Assembly (NCBI GenBank): GCA_905331475.1
Contig: CAJNYU010000783.1
Span: 174,655-238,654, forward strand
Length of the DNA: 64,000 bases
DNA from: Rotaria socialis
Lineage: Eukaryota > Rotifera > Eurotatoria > Philodinida > Philodinidae
Direction of reading: 5' to 3'
Part shown: positions 38,061 to 50,100 of the stretch, piece after piece
Position numbering within the stretch: the stretch's first letter is position 1
Layout of the letters: each line of letters begins with the position of its first letter
Notes under the pieces: generated by a model
Databases searched by the model: none
What the model was told of the DNA's origin: nothing
The model's input: only the letters and a program-made list of their open reading frames with translations
Program-made: the position numbers and the translations under genes

Positions 38061-39310
38061 GAACTTCACAATATCTCATAGAGTCTCTTGATGATGTTGT
38101 GGTCTCACCTCGTACTCAATCTCTTGAACAAATTGTCGATAATTTGTCTAAACAATAGCAGTCATCAATGGAAACTATTGATGAACTATATAACTCGATG
38201 AGCATTCTCAGCAAACATCAAAAGACGTATTCTATTGGATGCGTTTTGTGTTGTCCCCTGAATTCTAGTTAACTGATATAAAAATAAAGAAAAACAATGC
38301 GTAGTTTGATCTGTTTTGTATTGTGCTCATATCGTTCTTGTCAACCATGGTCAGTCAATGGAGCACTAATCATCTTTATGATAGAATCGAGCTCTCTCGT
38401 GTTGATCTGTCAGGAAACTTTGATTTCGAAATTGATATGCATTTCAGATGAACCATTTTTATGAGTAAAATGTGAGCTGATAAAAGTACGTGTCATCACA
38501 AAGTGGTGTATCTATAGACTTAATCCAAAATCTGGACATCTGTCTTGTACATCAATTGTTAGAAAATTTCGCAATAAATCTTCTATAAAGAAATTCAAAA
38601 TAGACTATAAAAGTTACACATATTTCAGCTAAGAATTAAAAAGTATCTAAATATGCAAGAGCTTGTGAATCTTTATCATTGCTATTTTTTGTCGTCTTCA
38701 TGAGATTGAACCATTGAATCGTTACAAATTTTCCTAAGACACAATCTCATCAAAAATAAAAATTGAGTTCTTTTATTTATTTTCTAATTGGCCAGCACTT
38801 GCTGTTATCGCTGGAATAGTTATGTCGCTTTGGTGAGAAAAATTTTGTTTATGATATTCAAAAATATTTAAAAAGAACTCATTTTACACATTTACATTAG
38901 CTTCAAAACAATTAAAAGAACTTGAAGCACGTTTCCTATAAGTTAGTAACTTAGTAACGCTTTTAAAATGTGCTATACAACTGCAAAAAGTGAGAATCTA
39001 ATTACAGAGCTGCCAATATAATCGCTTCTCTTAATGAAACATGAATAAATTGTTCATAATATTATTTTGTAGATGTTGTCGATAAATGCTTGAGTGGATA
39101 TAATTTTGAAAAAATGAATTTAACGTTCGTCACGCGTAAATAGTTTCAGTGCTCAATCGATTACTCATGCCTGTAATCAAGAAAGTAATGTCGATGCTCT
39201 ATCTACTATCGTATTTCTTCTCTAAAAAAATGTTGCTTCACATCCATTTGATTATTCTTTTAATTTTTTGAAAAGAATGTGTAATTTAAAGATTCTGAGA
39301 AAACTTCTTA
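38061..39310 (+). pseudogene. Decayed gene fragments, unidentified
   Basis: Plus-strand pieces read like protein but are broken. One runs QYLIESLDDVVVSPRTQSLE to SKQ, then TAG, then QSSMETIDELYNSMSILSKHQ, at about 38073-38222. Near 38775-38841 a membrane-like FYLFSNWPALAVIAGIVMSL ends at a stop, and SKQLKELEARFL near 38901-38936 is again closed by TAA. Stops and a frame change prevent a single product. It may be a relic of a coiled-coil/TM protein; the original family is not recognised. Confidence 0.3.
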
Positions 39311-39420
39311 GTATTATTGTCTCTTCGACAATAAACTAGCAGAGGTTTAATATTACAAAAAAAACAGTAACATTGAAATAAAAGCTGGTCACTGCTTGCT
39401 GTTTAATTCAATAACTTATT

Positions 39421-39440
39421 ATATATATATATATATATAT
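39421..39440. repeat. (AT)n microsatellite
   Basis: Ten AT units about 185 bp upstream of the Ly6-type gene. Confidence 0.9.
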
Positions 39441-39624
39441 AACAAATTGAATTGTTCACCGTAAATGAACGCAATTAAAATACTCTTTTGAGCGAGACAG
39501 CGAGAGAAAAAGCACTTTTTCTAAAAGACTCATCGGAAATTACGGTTCTCTCTCTTATAAAAACTCTGAGTTTATGTCTCATTATCATATGTTCTCATTA
39601 TTTTTCTTCTGAACATCACACAAT

Positions 39625-40142
39625 ATGAAAGTTTTATTTACTTTTTTCTTATGTGCAATCAGTAAGATTTTTTTACAAGAATAAATCACTATTCTAAATC
39701 TTAAACTATAGGTGTTCTGCCGACGTTAGTCAATGGACTTCAATGCTATAGCTGCGAAGTATGTGCCAACCCATTCAATGCAAATGGTGCAGTTATAGTT
39801 TCATCAAACGCTACGGGTGACTTCTGTTATGTGAGTTATTCTTTTCAGAAATAAAAATAACGAATTCGATCGAATTAATTTATTAGAAAATAAGCGCTTC
39901 TGTAGCTACTAGCCGAGGAATTGTGCCCACTTGTGTAACTGCAAATGTACTCGGTGTTGGTACTTGGTGTTGTAAGTTTCAAATAATTGATTCTTTTTTT
40001 GTTTGGTTGATCTGAATTCTGTTTTTCATTTCTGTTAGGCAATACTAATTTATGCAATGCAGGACAATCGATTGTTCCTATGGATTTTAAAATAATTATT
40101 CTTGCATTTCTAATCTGCATCGGACTAATGAAAATGTTTTAA
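39625..40142 (+). CDS. Ly6/three-finger (LU domain) protein, GPI-anchor type
   Basis: Four exons (39625-39661, 39712-39830, 39887-39971, 40039-40142) with GT-AG introns give 114 aa. Residues 1-21 are a signal peptide (MKVLFTFFLCAIS and on). The mature part starts LQCYSCEVC and carries eight cysteines, ending in the family hallmark WCCNTNLCN (CC followed by LCN). The last 20 residues (FKIIILAFLICIGLMKMF) are hydrophobic with no charged cytoplasmic tail to speak of, as in GPI-anchor signals. LU-domain proteins sit on the outer cell surface and act as receptors, channel modulators or adhesion factors; the partner here is unknown. The frame is kept across all three introns. The usual tenth cysteine pair is absent, as in shorter three-finger folds. 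Confidence 0.9.
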
Positions 40143-40612
40143 TGTTTTTATGACTGGAGAGTTCAGTATTTAATCTTTTTATCTCTTCGAACAGTGAATT
40201 TTTCCTACCTAAAAGCATGATAATCAATACTAATATTCGCTTTTCTTCTTATAGACTGTATCTATGTTGTTTTAAATATATACAAGAATAAATATTTACA
40301 TGATTATTCCTCACAGAAATCAGAAAAAGAGAATATGAAGATTATGCTTCCTTAAATTTTAAGGACAAATTTTCATGGATCTAATGCTATTCAGATGATT
40401 CACTCCAAACAAAGAGGCATACCAATTTTTGTACAAAATTTCAAACTCTTCATCTATTTAAATATCCGATAAGTTTTCACTTAGAAAATTGATCTTAACT
40501 TTACGTAAGCCGAAATTTTAAAATACTTGTTGCTTTTGTACAAAAAAATTTTCACAAAAGTTGACATGCCAGCTTAATTGGGAAAATGCAATTAGATAAG
40601 TACTACCCAGGT
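40143..40612. other. 3' flank of the Ly6-type gene
   Basis: AT-rich non-coding sequence with an AATAAA-like signal near 40288. No gene is seen before the foldback element. Confidence 0.5.
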
Positions 40613-40890
40613 CGAACTCGTACGGCGGGAACCGGCAGGAAAACACCGGAAATCACTGGAACGTGAAAGCAGTATTCCGGTCCGAAATTTTCGGAATTTT
40701 TACTTTGAATCCCCAGCAATTTCCTGTGCTTTCAGGCAGGAACTGATTGGAAAATAACCGAAAATTTCCGACCGGAATACTGCTTCTGATTTCCGCGATT
40801 TCCAGTGTTTTCCTGTACAATACGGTGGTTTTTCCCTCATTTTCCTGCCGGTTCCCGCAGTATCCGTTCTCCAGAATCATTGGCCTGGAT
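40613..40890. mobile_element. Foldback (long inverted repeat) element, copy 2
   Basis: Related to the copy at 8196-8514. The left arm (CCAGGTCGAACTCGTACGG, GGCGGGAACCGGCAGG, AAGCAGTATTCCGGT, GAAATTTTCGG) is mirrored by the right arm, ending CAGAATCATTGGCCTGG. The outer right segment (CCGCAGTATCCGTTCTCCAGAATCATTGG) matches the outer right segment of copy 1 closely. No open transposase and no clear target duplication. The internal centre differs from copy 1. Confidence 0.8.
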
Positions 40891-41175
40891 AGCGACCATT
40901 ATTTTTAATAAATACTAAATAACTGATATATTATTACAATGAAAATTAGTTATGCATGATATGCAAAACCGAGTCCAAAATGAATCAGAATTTTATGCAA
41001 GGAAAATACGATGTAAGACAAGTTATGTTACCAATGAATTGAGTAATTTTATGCCTAGAATTTTATTATTTTTCTAGGGAAAATAAAAAACTATGTTTGT
41101 TGTCGATAAAATTTCATTACGAGTCTTTCACTAACGTGTGAGAAAATAATGCTTTGCCTTCAAAACAATATTATA

Positions 41176-41997
41176 CAGGGCTGCCAACTGTGCCCCATCT
41201 TGGGGTACACACCTACATTTCACCATTTTGTACCCCATTTAGACTTTTAAGTCTACGGTACGACTAGCTAATCTTCTAATGAAAACAACTTGTCTTCCTC
41301 TAGACTTTTCACATTTTCATAAAGAAATGTATAATAAAATGTGTTGGTAAATAACTGACCAATAGATATTAGCACCCATTTCGTTTAATTCCGTCTTTAA
41401 TTATTCAGTTTTGCATTCTATGTTCACTATGAATAATGAAATAAATTTTATTGAATTTTTTCCTTTTCTCCTTTCCCATCGTTTCATTACTTTTTTCAAT
41501 TAAGTTTGATAAATACACATTGTCTCCAAAAAGGAATCGGGTTTTAGACTTTCCCTTCAATGTATTTGGTTTTATTGATAATTTTCGCGTGGCATTGAAC
41601 AAAGATTATGAAATTGAAATTTCTGACGATTCAGAAGCAATAGCAAGTGAAGAATTTCCCAGTTTCCACGACAAGCCAGCTACTAATATCAAAGAAAAAA
41701 ATGTTCATCAAAGTCAAAACGACGTTGTATATTCAACCAAAACTGATTGAAAGATCCTAAATATATAGAATTTCTCAGAGAATGTCGAATTAATAAATAT
41801 TGTGCTCATTGTTCTATATTTAAATCAGACTTTTCTATTTCTAATGGTGATGTTTATCTGATCGATTTTTTCAATTAAATCCTCTACTATAGGAGGCAGA
41901 CAATGTACCCTACTTATGTATTCCATTCTGAAAACGAATGTACCCCATTTGGACTTTCAAAAATCCCATTTGAAAAATGAGAAATGGTAGTCCTGAT
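41176..41997 (+). mobile_element. Non-autonomous hAT element with 8-bp target duplication
   Basis: Starts CAGGGCTGCCAACTG and ends CATTTGAAAAATG..GGTAGTCCTG, so the termini are imperfect inverted repeats (CAGGGCTGCCA against CAGGACTACCA). The flanks are identical 8-mers ATATTATA (41168-41175 and 41998-42005), the hAT signature. Inside, a plus-strand fragment reads DPKYIEFLRECRINKYCAHC followed by SIFKSDFSISNGD, resembling the BED-like zinc-binding start of hAT/ZnF transposases. It is preceded by an acidic Ser/Glu-rich segment (41596-41749). The catalytic part is missing, so the element is an internal deletion derivative. Repeated GTACCCCATTT-type blocks lie just inside both ends. Confidence 0.9.
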
Positions 41998-42005
41998 ATT
42001 ATATT

Positions 42006-43488
42006 CAAATATATCCCAATCGATTTGATTATCCTTATTATGATCATAGAAATGAAAAATACAGCGTCTTTCTACCATACCGTATATCAAATGTCATAAT
42101 AATATTTACAATAAACTCATTTCATTATAGTCTTTTATTCATCACGACATAAATGTAGTTAAAAATGATGAACTTTGATCTCTACGAACAAATGACACAG
42201 CTTTTATTGTCAATCATTGATTTTAGTTGCTTCTAGCTCTGTTTAAAACTGAATAGATCAAGTAGAGTTCCTAATAAAGTTCTTGTCATTTTTTCATTGA
42301 GAACAAGACTCATCATTCTCAACGACATTTTGATCTGCGATGAATAAAAATGACTCGTGGAATAGCCTTGTCGCAAATATCTATATTAGTTTTATGCATG
42401 CAAGGTGATCAAAATCATAAATGAATGAATGAATAAATGAAATGTACACTGTAAAAAACTACTCGACATTTGTCATTTTAGAGTTATGTCATATAGCTAT
42501 TATAAATATCGTTAATTCGATCGGGATGTACAATGAAACGTTTGAAATAATACAATTTTGATGGTAGTCGACTTGTAACAGTAAAATTAACAAATTTATC
42601 AAAATTAAATAAAACATCAGGGGAGAGTTGTATCACTTTACACTGCCAGTCTTTTGTGTACGCATACTTTGCCCGGTTCATAAGAGAGAGAAATGACCTT
42701 ATTCCTATTCGGTTACATGCAAACTGAGTTATAATAAAAGGAAATTTTTTTGTTTTGCTTGGAGCTCTTTTACTCTACGAGGATGGATCATTGAATTTCT
42801 ATCAATTGCTTCATTAAGTTTTGTTACATTTTCAAGGAATCGAAGTTCGACACATAACCATTCTTTATTCGAAAGGTGAAATCATTCAAACAAATAATTG
42901 ATTATCTAAATAGTTATTAATCTTCAATAGTATTACAAATAATCATCATAACTTCAACTAACAGCAAACTTCTTCTAAAGTTTATTCTCAATATGTTGAA
43001 CTATCACCGAACTCTATTATTTAAATAGTTTCAATCAATACTAATAGTTAATTTCAGTAGAATAAGTTAATTCTCAAAGTAAACACAATATTTTCCTTTA
43101 CAAAACGATGAAGTCTAGAAGCAGAATAGATGCGAACTATATCTATCTATCCATTACAATGATCTTTTTTCCTTGTTTGAGTTATTACGATGAAATTGTA
43201 TCTCTAATTTGCATTCTTAACTAACGACGTAATTGCATGCATATGGGTAGACTTGTCATATTTATGGTAGGCGAACTCTAATCGAAGAATACATTTGTTC
43301 ACATAAATAGCTATGCATTCTTGTCATAGAATAATACAAATATTTTCTTATACTCTAATCTAAAATAACGGAAAAATAAACAACTGATTGGCAAGATTAA
43401 AACTTGTTTTATTTGAAATTAGACAGAAAAGAAAAAAAAAAAACACTTGATATTTATTAAAAAAAGAAAAAAGTTTTACTTATAATTT
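42006..43488. other. Intergenic, no supported gene
   Basis: AT-rich. A 65-codon minus-strand frame (42484-42681, MNRAKYAYTKDWQCK start, ending NDIYNSYMT) has a protein-like composition, but no family, no signal peptide and no splice partner is recognised. It may be a remnant. An (AATG)n-like patch lies near 42420-42440. Confidence 0.4.
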
Positions 43489-44008
43489 TCATTTAAGAAA
43501 AGCTTTGTTTGCCATTGATTCTCGATTTTTTAATCCATGATATAATGTAAGTAAATAGGTGAACACACATTTTTTATCTAATGCACCATTTACAAGATCA
43601 TCACTATCGAGTAGTGGATGAATTTGAGCTTTTTCTCTAATAATACGATATATATAAATATATATCCGTAAGATCATAATCAATCAAAGAAAAGAAATAA
43701 CTTACTCAGCAGTACGAAATGCTAAATCAAAATTATTTTGCTTATTATTTCGATTTAATTGATTAAAATCAAATGCATCGGGAAAATAATGATGAACTAT
43801 CGCACAAAAAGCAAGACCATCAGCAAAATCACTTGTAAAATTACGTATTTTGACTGACTATAAATAGAAAGGCGGAGAGTAATGTAGCATATAAAGAAAC
43901 AAACAAGATAATTTATATTCTTACTTCATAATTCCTCGTAACATTTTGACACCATTTCAAAAGACGTTCTTGTGCTTCTTTATATGATGGACGTAAATTT
44001 GCTGTCAT
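43489..44008 (-). CDS. Small smoothelin-type calponin-homology (CH) protein
   Basis: Three exons (44008-43925, 43857-43706, 43636-43489) encode 127 aa with intact frame. Almost the whole protein is one CH domain: LLKWCQNVTRNY, then IRNFTSDFADGLAFCAIVHH and YFPDAFDFNQLNRNNKQNNF, and finally KKCVFTYLLTLYHGLKNRE. These match the C-terminal CH domain of smoothelins (KQMLLDWCRAKTRGYE, DGMAFCALVHNFFPEAFDY, KCVFTYVQSLYNHLRRHE). Such domains bind cytoskeletal partners in the cytoplasm. It is far shorter than smoothelin. The ATG directly follows a TTTTAG that could be a splice acceptor, so an upstream exon is possible, but none was found. Confidence 0.85.
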
Positions 44009-45670
44009 CTAAAATGTTCGACATGTCATTATCTGAACTTACATTCGCACTTGTTTTATCAATGTCCAACAAAGAACAAGACATTTGATAAAACTAACAA
44101 CGACACTACTATTGACTGATGTGTGTGTGTGTGTGTGTTCGGTTGAACTAGAAGGAAAAAAAGAAAAGGTAACTTATGGTACCGGTGGACGATGGCTATA
44201 GGACGGAATGTACTAGGATGAATGAAGAAGAAAGAACGAAAGAAAAAAGAAGTATGAGCATAAGTATATGCGTCTATTGTAACCGAGCAGATGACCATGT
44301 GATAAAGTCTTCAGAATAGACGAGTCTAAATGACATTTTTTTTTCAGTTTTTTTCGCACAGCGACTCTATTTCTGAACAAAAAAAAAAAGAAAAACTCTT
44401 ACATAAACATGGATTGACCTTGCATCATAGCCATAAAAAAAGAGAAAATGTTATTTTTCTGTTCCTATGTAATGGAATAATATGAAACATTTCCTTTTAT
44501 TGTTCGTTATAAATCCAGACGTTATTGGTATAAAATGAAAACAAACAAGTCTGATGAATGTGTCACAGAAATATACACAATATATCTCTATATATATAGT
44601 ATTGTTTTTCAACGAGAAAAATACTCTCTATTGATTTACATAGTAAGTAAAAATGAAGCATAGAATAAATTCGAATAAAAAAAAAAGAACATCTTGTCAT
44701 GTTCACTGCATAGATAATCTTTGTGTAAATGTAATTTATCTCGATTGTTAAAGTATGACTAAAAAATAAAATGTGAAGATACTTCATTATCATCATTATG
44801 ACATCTCTATTTTTTGTTGCTTACTATATCGTATCTATTAACTTGAGTAAATAGAACAGTTGAGACTATGCAAGCAATTTCCGGTCTCCTCGTAGGTGTA
44901 TTGAATAATGAATAAATAAATAAATCTCTAATCTCGATAACAAGTAAGACAATAATTCATTACTTTACTCAGCAGATAGATATATAGATACGATTGAATG
45001 TTACTACACATAAAATTAAATCTCTGATTATTTCGTATACCTAATAAGTAACAACGTGTGCATTTGTATATATTATACAATGGAAAAAAAGTCTTTCTAC
45101 GAGATGCATAGTTGAGCTAAATATCTCGAAAATCCTACACAGGTTTAGTGAAAGAAAAATCCAAATGTTCTTTGTGTGTATTAAGAATAATTCATGTATA
45201 ATCAAGAGCTATATATTCAAGGATTCTATAGCAATGATGTGATCATTAAATACATAAAAGCAAACTATTCTACAAATGGAGGTGTTGAATAATTCATTAG
45301 ACAGATTTAGTCTCCAACGTATATAGGCAATATCGAAATAAACAAGCTGGAATTCCGTTTCAAAAATAAATCGGAAATACTTCTCCGACTAAGGGACCAT
45401 AATTAATTGTGGAAATAAAACTCTTAATACCTCACTAATGAAAGTGACAAACGATTATTTTCATGTAAAATATCTTTACGAATAAAATTCCGCTTGATGT
45501 CGCTATGATCAAATCTGAAATGCAATGAAAAACAAAAACGAGTGCCAAACTCATGCGATACGCTGTCCTATTGGTCAATGTATTGCATAAGAATAAAAAG
45601 ACACAGTTCCCTTTGTTTCTTATCGTCTAGCCGTCATTTGGAAAATTTGAGAATACTTCTAACATTCAAA
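44009..45670. other. Divergent intergenic region between CH gene and SET
   Basis: Holds the presumed promoters of two divergent genes. A (GT)n run lies at 44121-44138. Minus-strand frames at 44059-44298 and 44563-44796 are low-complexity (poly-Phe, Thr-His from the microsatellite) and not supported. Confidence 0.5.
44121..44138. repeat. (GT)n microsatellite
   Basis: Nine GT units upstream of the CH-domain gene. Confidence 0.9.
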
Positions 45671-46838
45671 ATGTCAGGATCAAATGCAAAACAAGCTAAA
45701 GCTGATGGTAAAATTTTTTTCCATTCTATTCATATGAATACTATTATGATTATCTTAAATTCTTGCAGAATTCGAAATGCAAAAAGCATTTGAAGTCATT
45801 GGCGACGTACAAAATGATATTGATCGTTTCAATGAACAAGCAAGTGAAGAAATTCTACAAGTCGAACAAAAATATAATAAACTTCGTCAACCACACTACA
45901 AAAAACGTTTGTTTCTTTGATTGTTTTAGAAAAACAGTAACGACGTTTTTCTTCCTTTTAAGGTTCGGAGTTAATTAGTAAAATTCCATCATTTTGGATT
46001 AGTGTATTTCTTAATCATCCTCAATTATCAAGCTGCCTAGATCAAAATGATGAAAATATTTTACAACATCTTAAACGTGTCGACGTCGAAGAAGTAAAAC
46101 AAAACCGAAGATCTTTTGTTTTATAGTATTTATTTTTTTGAATTATTTATTTCAGCATGAAGATATTAAATCAGGATATTCTATTAAATTTGTAAGTACA
46201 ATTCTGTTTTTTTCTTTGAAAAACATCGCTTTATTTTGTTTTAGACCTTCGACAAAAATCCCTATTTTGAAAATGATTCGATTGTTAAAGAATATAGTGT
46301 TACGGAATCAAGTGAAACACAATGTAAATCAACACCAATACGATGGAAAAATGTATGTCGACTCTTTAAACAAGAAAAAAATATATACAAAAGGATGTTT
46401 GCTTCAGGAGGGAAAAAATAACCAATCAGCAACTAGTAGAAAAACTGATGGTGATATTTCATCATCAGTTACACGGAAACGTTCGCATGATCATGAAGGC
46501 TCGAATGAACACGGAGCATTTATGACTTGGTTTACTGATACAACTGGTGAAACAGGCAATGAAGAATTTGGTGAAGTTATCAAAGATGATATATTTGTTA
46601 ATCCTCTTCAATATTATTTAGTAAGAGAAAAAAAACACAACTATTTTCATTCATGTTTTGGAAATAAAAAAAATCCATTTTTATAGGCGGCAACAACAAA
46701 TGACGAAGAAGAAGGTAGTGCAGGCGAAAATGAAGAAGAAGAAGAAGAAGAAGAAGATCCTGAAGTAAGATTTACACTTTTCGATAGAAAAATTTATTTT
46801 AAAATTTATTCCAGGGAAAAGATGACGAACAAGAATAG
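45671..46838 (+). CDS. SET: SET / TAF-I (NAP-family histone chaperone)
   Basis: Eight exons: 45671-45707, 45769-45907, 45963-46093, 46156-46191, 46245-46352, 46408 (or 46411)-46620, 46687-46764 and 46815-46838 (TAG). The product of about 254 aa follows SET through its length: [102 protein letters not shown], then a Glu-rich acidic tail. SET binds histones, chaperones nucleosome assembly and inhibits PP2A and histone acetylation in the nucleus. Odd point: at the exon 2/3 junction TAC is followed by seven A then C|GT, one A too many for the conserved K-K-R-S-E-L reading. This implies an indel or a base-calling error. Acceptor choice for exon 6 shifts one residue only. Confidence 0.93.
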
Positions 46839-47176
46839 ATATTTTTACCAGAAACAATATATGACGAACACTTGTATATTAATATTACTAACATTTTTTG
46901 TTTTGTTGCGTGATTGAATCATATAAAATTGTATTTCACATATTCAAAAGCAAAAGTAATTATATAAATGTTCAAAAACATACAACCAATTCTGTTGGTA
47001 CCAACATCATCGGATGCAATCCTATTCATATTGTCATTTATTTTTTTTCTCTTTCTCTCTGTCTTATTGTCTGTTGTGTCTCATATGAATTATAAATAAA
47101 AAAGAATTCTGTTTTTCATAATAAGAAAATGAAAGAATTTAATCGAAAAATAGACTTTAGAGAACAACAAAAAACA

Positions 47177-50100
47177 ATGTCCAGCTATGCTAAAGTACTC
47201 ATACTATTAACAATCACTGCATTTTCCTCAAGTGATGTATTTAACAATGGCCAACAAAAATATGAGCAGATTTTATCATTATCATCAACATCAACTTGCT
47301 GGCAAGAGGTGTTAATCATGTTACAAAAATATTGTTCGATTGATGAACTCGATAAATATCAGTCGAAAATAGCTTATCAATTCACTCTTTGTCATCTATC
47401 TGCAATGAATGATGACTCGTCGAATATTCTATGTCAACAAACTGATATTGAATTATGTGTTGAAAACCTTCATCAACATATGAATGCATTTATTGGTGAA
47501 TGAGAAAAAAATCGATCTTCTTCTAATTAAAGAAAGAAATTCTTCTATCTATTTTAGCATATACTGAATTCTATCCATTTGTTCAAAGTGTTTGTTATGT
47601 TCTTCGTCAAAAATCTTATCAATCCGAACTTACATCACGTTTAACATTATTTCTTAGTAGTTCACAAGAAACCATAACCAAATTAGTATCTTCCATTCAT
47701 ATGCAACATCAATTAACAGATAAAATGAAATATCAACAGTATGTTCAAGAAACTATTCTTAGTAATGCGATGAAACTCAAACACTTGGCTCGAACAAATA
47801 TGGATAAAACCCAAGATATACTAACTAGCGTTATTCAAGCTGCTCGACATGAATATGATTTACTTAAACAAGTAAGATAATAATTTGAAATTGTCATTTC
47901 AATGAGACTTCCACCGAAATCTCATAGTTCTTCAGAAAACAGCTGTGAAATTAAATTAAGGATTAGCTCATAGTAGAAGTGCATAGCAGAGATGAGTACA
48001 GAACAATTTTTTTGTCCTGTCCTGTCCTGTTAGACCTCGTTCTGGCGGGCAACAGGGCAGGACAGCAGGACCGTCCTGTACCAAAGATGGACACAGAACA
48101 ACTTTTTTGTCCTGTCCTGCCCTGTTGTCCTGTTAGACCTATCGTCCTGGCGGGCGACAGGACAGGACGAAAATTAGAAGGTTGTCCTGTCCTGTATGAC
48201 AGGCCAGGACCGTTCTGTCCTGTGCTCATTTCTGGTGCATAGGTAGCGGAGCCCTTAGGCTAGAAGAGGCTCAAACCTCCCGTAAAAAACAAATGGGGAG
48301 GCTTGAGGAGACTCAGTTATTTGAAAAGAGTCCTGATTTCATCGTAATTCTATATCTGATGAATGAAAGCGATGCTATTTTTTCTCCGAAGTAATGTTCA
48401 GCCTGAGGATGTGCATGTTGCGTGTTTTTGAAATATTTTCACTTATTAATGCTAGCGCCTCCTCTATGAAGATGAAGGGAACTACGATCAACAATGACAC
48501 AACAACGTTTTAATCGTGTCCTTATTCCTCATATTCATAAAGAAAAATTAGATCAGCTAGACTTGAACAGCATTTGTTCTAATTTTGATGCAAAAGATCA
48601 CAGTAGAAACGTCTTTTTTGGGCGCATGAATAATAGCTTTTGTACTTACGACTATTTTATTTGCTTTAGCCAAGGTTTAAGATTTTGTACGCTTATGTTG
48701 ATAATGAAATAAAACTTTGATAGTATAGTAGAATTCTCGATTGCTCTGAAGATGTACAAATGGGTCAGTGAAGAAAATGTTTTGAATGAAAGTTATAACG
48801 AAGAAATTTAAAAATCTGCTTTCTCCCTCTAATGCCGACTTTCTGCCGTTGTTTTAAAAAAAAAACATGTGAGCCTCCCCTAAATTAGAAACATTTCGCC
48901 ACCTATGTAGAAGTGAAAGATTGCTCGAAATGAGACTTGATGAGTGATTTAAGCTAGAAACAAGTTGACTTTTCACATAACCATTTTCAACATGCGTACT
49001 CGTGAATAAACAACACTCGAATGTAATTTATAATACTTTCACATTGAATGAATTCTGTTGGAAAGAAAGTTCTCTGAAAATGAATCCTTTTTAGATTTCT
49101 TCAGTTTTGATTAAAAAAAAGAGAAATCATGCCGCATAGATAATCAATTGTTTGATATTGCCTTGAGATTTCATGCATGACTGGGAGTACATGCTAAAAA
49201 TATGTTTAATTTTCAATGTGTTTAGATATTTGCTCTCTCACAAACGATTCAAACAATCGTACGCATGACTTTTACATATTCATTTTGGTTTTATGTTCTA
49301 TCGATGTTCACTATATATATTATGACGATTCCAAAACGAACAAATCGAGCAAGGTGAATAGAATTTGTTCTGTAAAAGGCCAATGATATTTTTAGTAACA
49401 ACTATTTATCTATAGAAAATGAATGAGTTCATTACTAGTTATTTCAGCAGAAATTATATTTTCTATTCAGCGTATAGTTTGTAAAGCCAACCATATATCT
49501 ATATGAAGAATAAAATATTAGTTTTCTCGAATTAAATTCAAACTTTTCTTTTGCTTCGATTAAAAATATCACCGTATGAAAAGTTCTTCTATTCAGAGAA
49601 TCGTTCCAAAGAATAACCGAAAGTTTTCTTTTTAATATTTTCCAAAACAAATTGTACACTGATGATTCATTTTCAGCATTTTTAAATTCTGTTTTAATTC
49701 GGACTATAGCATTCAAGAGTCTTCTAACACTCATTCAGAAATCGTTGAGCTAACTCTAAACGAATGCTTGCCATAGAAATGAAGGAAACTAACATGACAT
49801 AACTGATTGGCTTTCAGCGAATGATTTGAAGTTGAAGAGGTGCAAAACTACGAGAATAAAATCTATTGAAAAATGTTGAAATCATATGGGAAAGAATCTG
49901 AAAATTCTGATGCATACGAAGTCTTTGATAAGGCTCTAAAATCACCGTGTAATCTGTCGGTAAAATTTTCGATAATGCATTAACCTTTAAAAAAGAAAAA
50001 TTTATCAAGCTTATTTGCAAATCCTCTTTGAAAACAATCATGATAAATAGAAAAAGGATTATTGCGGTAAAATCCTTTTATTTTACCTAGATCTTTTTTA

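Noticed and set aside
47963..48242. Arg/Pro/Cys-rich ORFs on both strands (87-88 aa)
   Set aside because: Generated by TCCTGTCCTG units inside the 248-bp hAT MITE.
49444..50041. Two minus-strand ORFs (96 and 75 aa) in bmb intron 3
   Set aside because: Compositions look somewhat protein-like, but no family, splice link or start is convincing, and they lie antisense within a supported intron.
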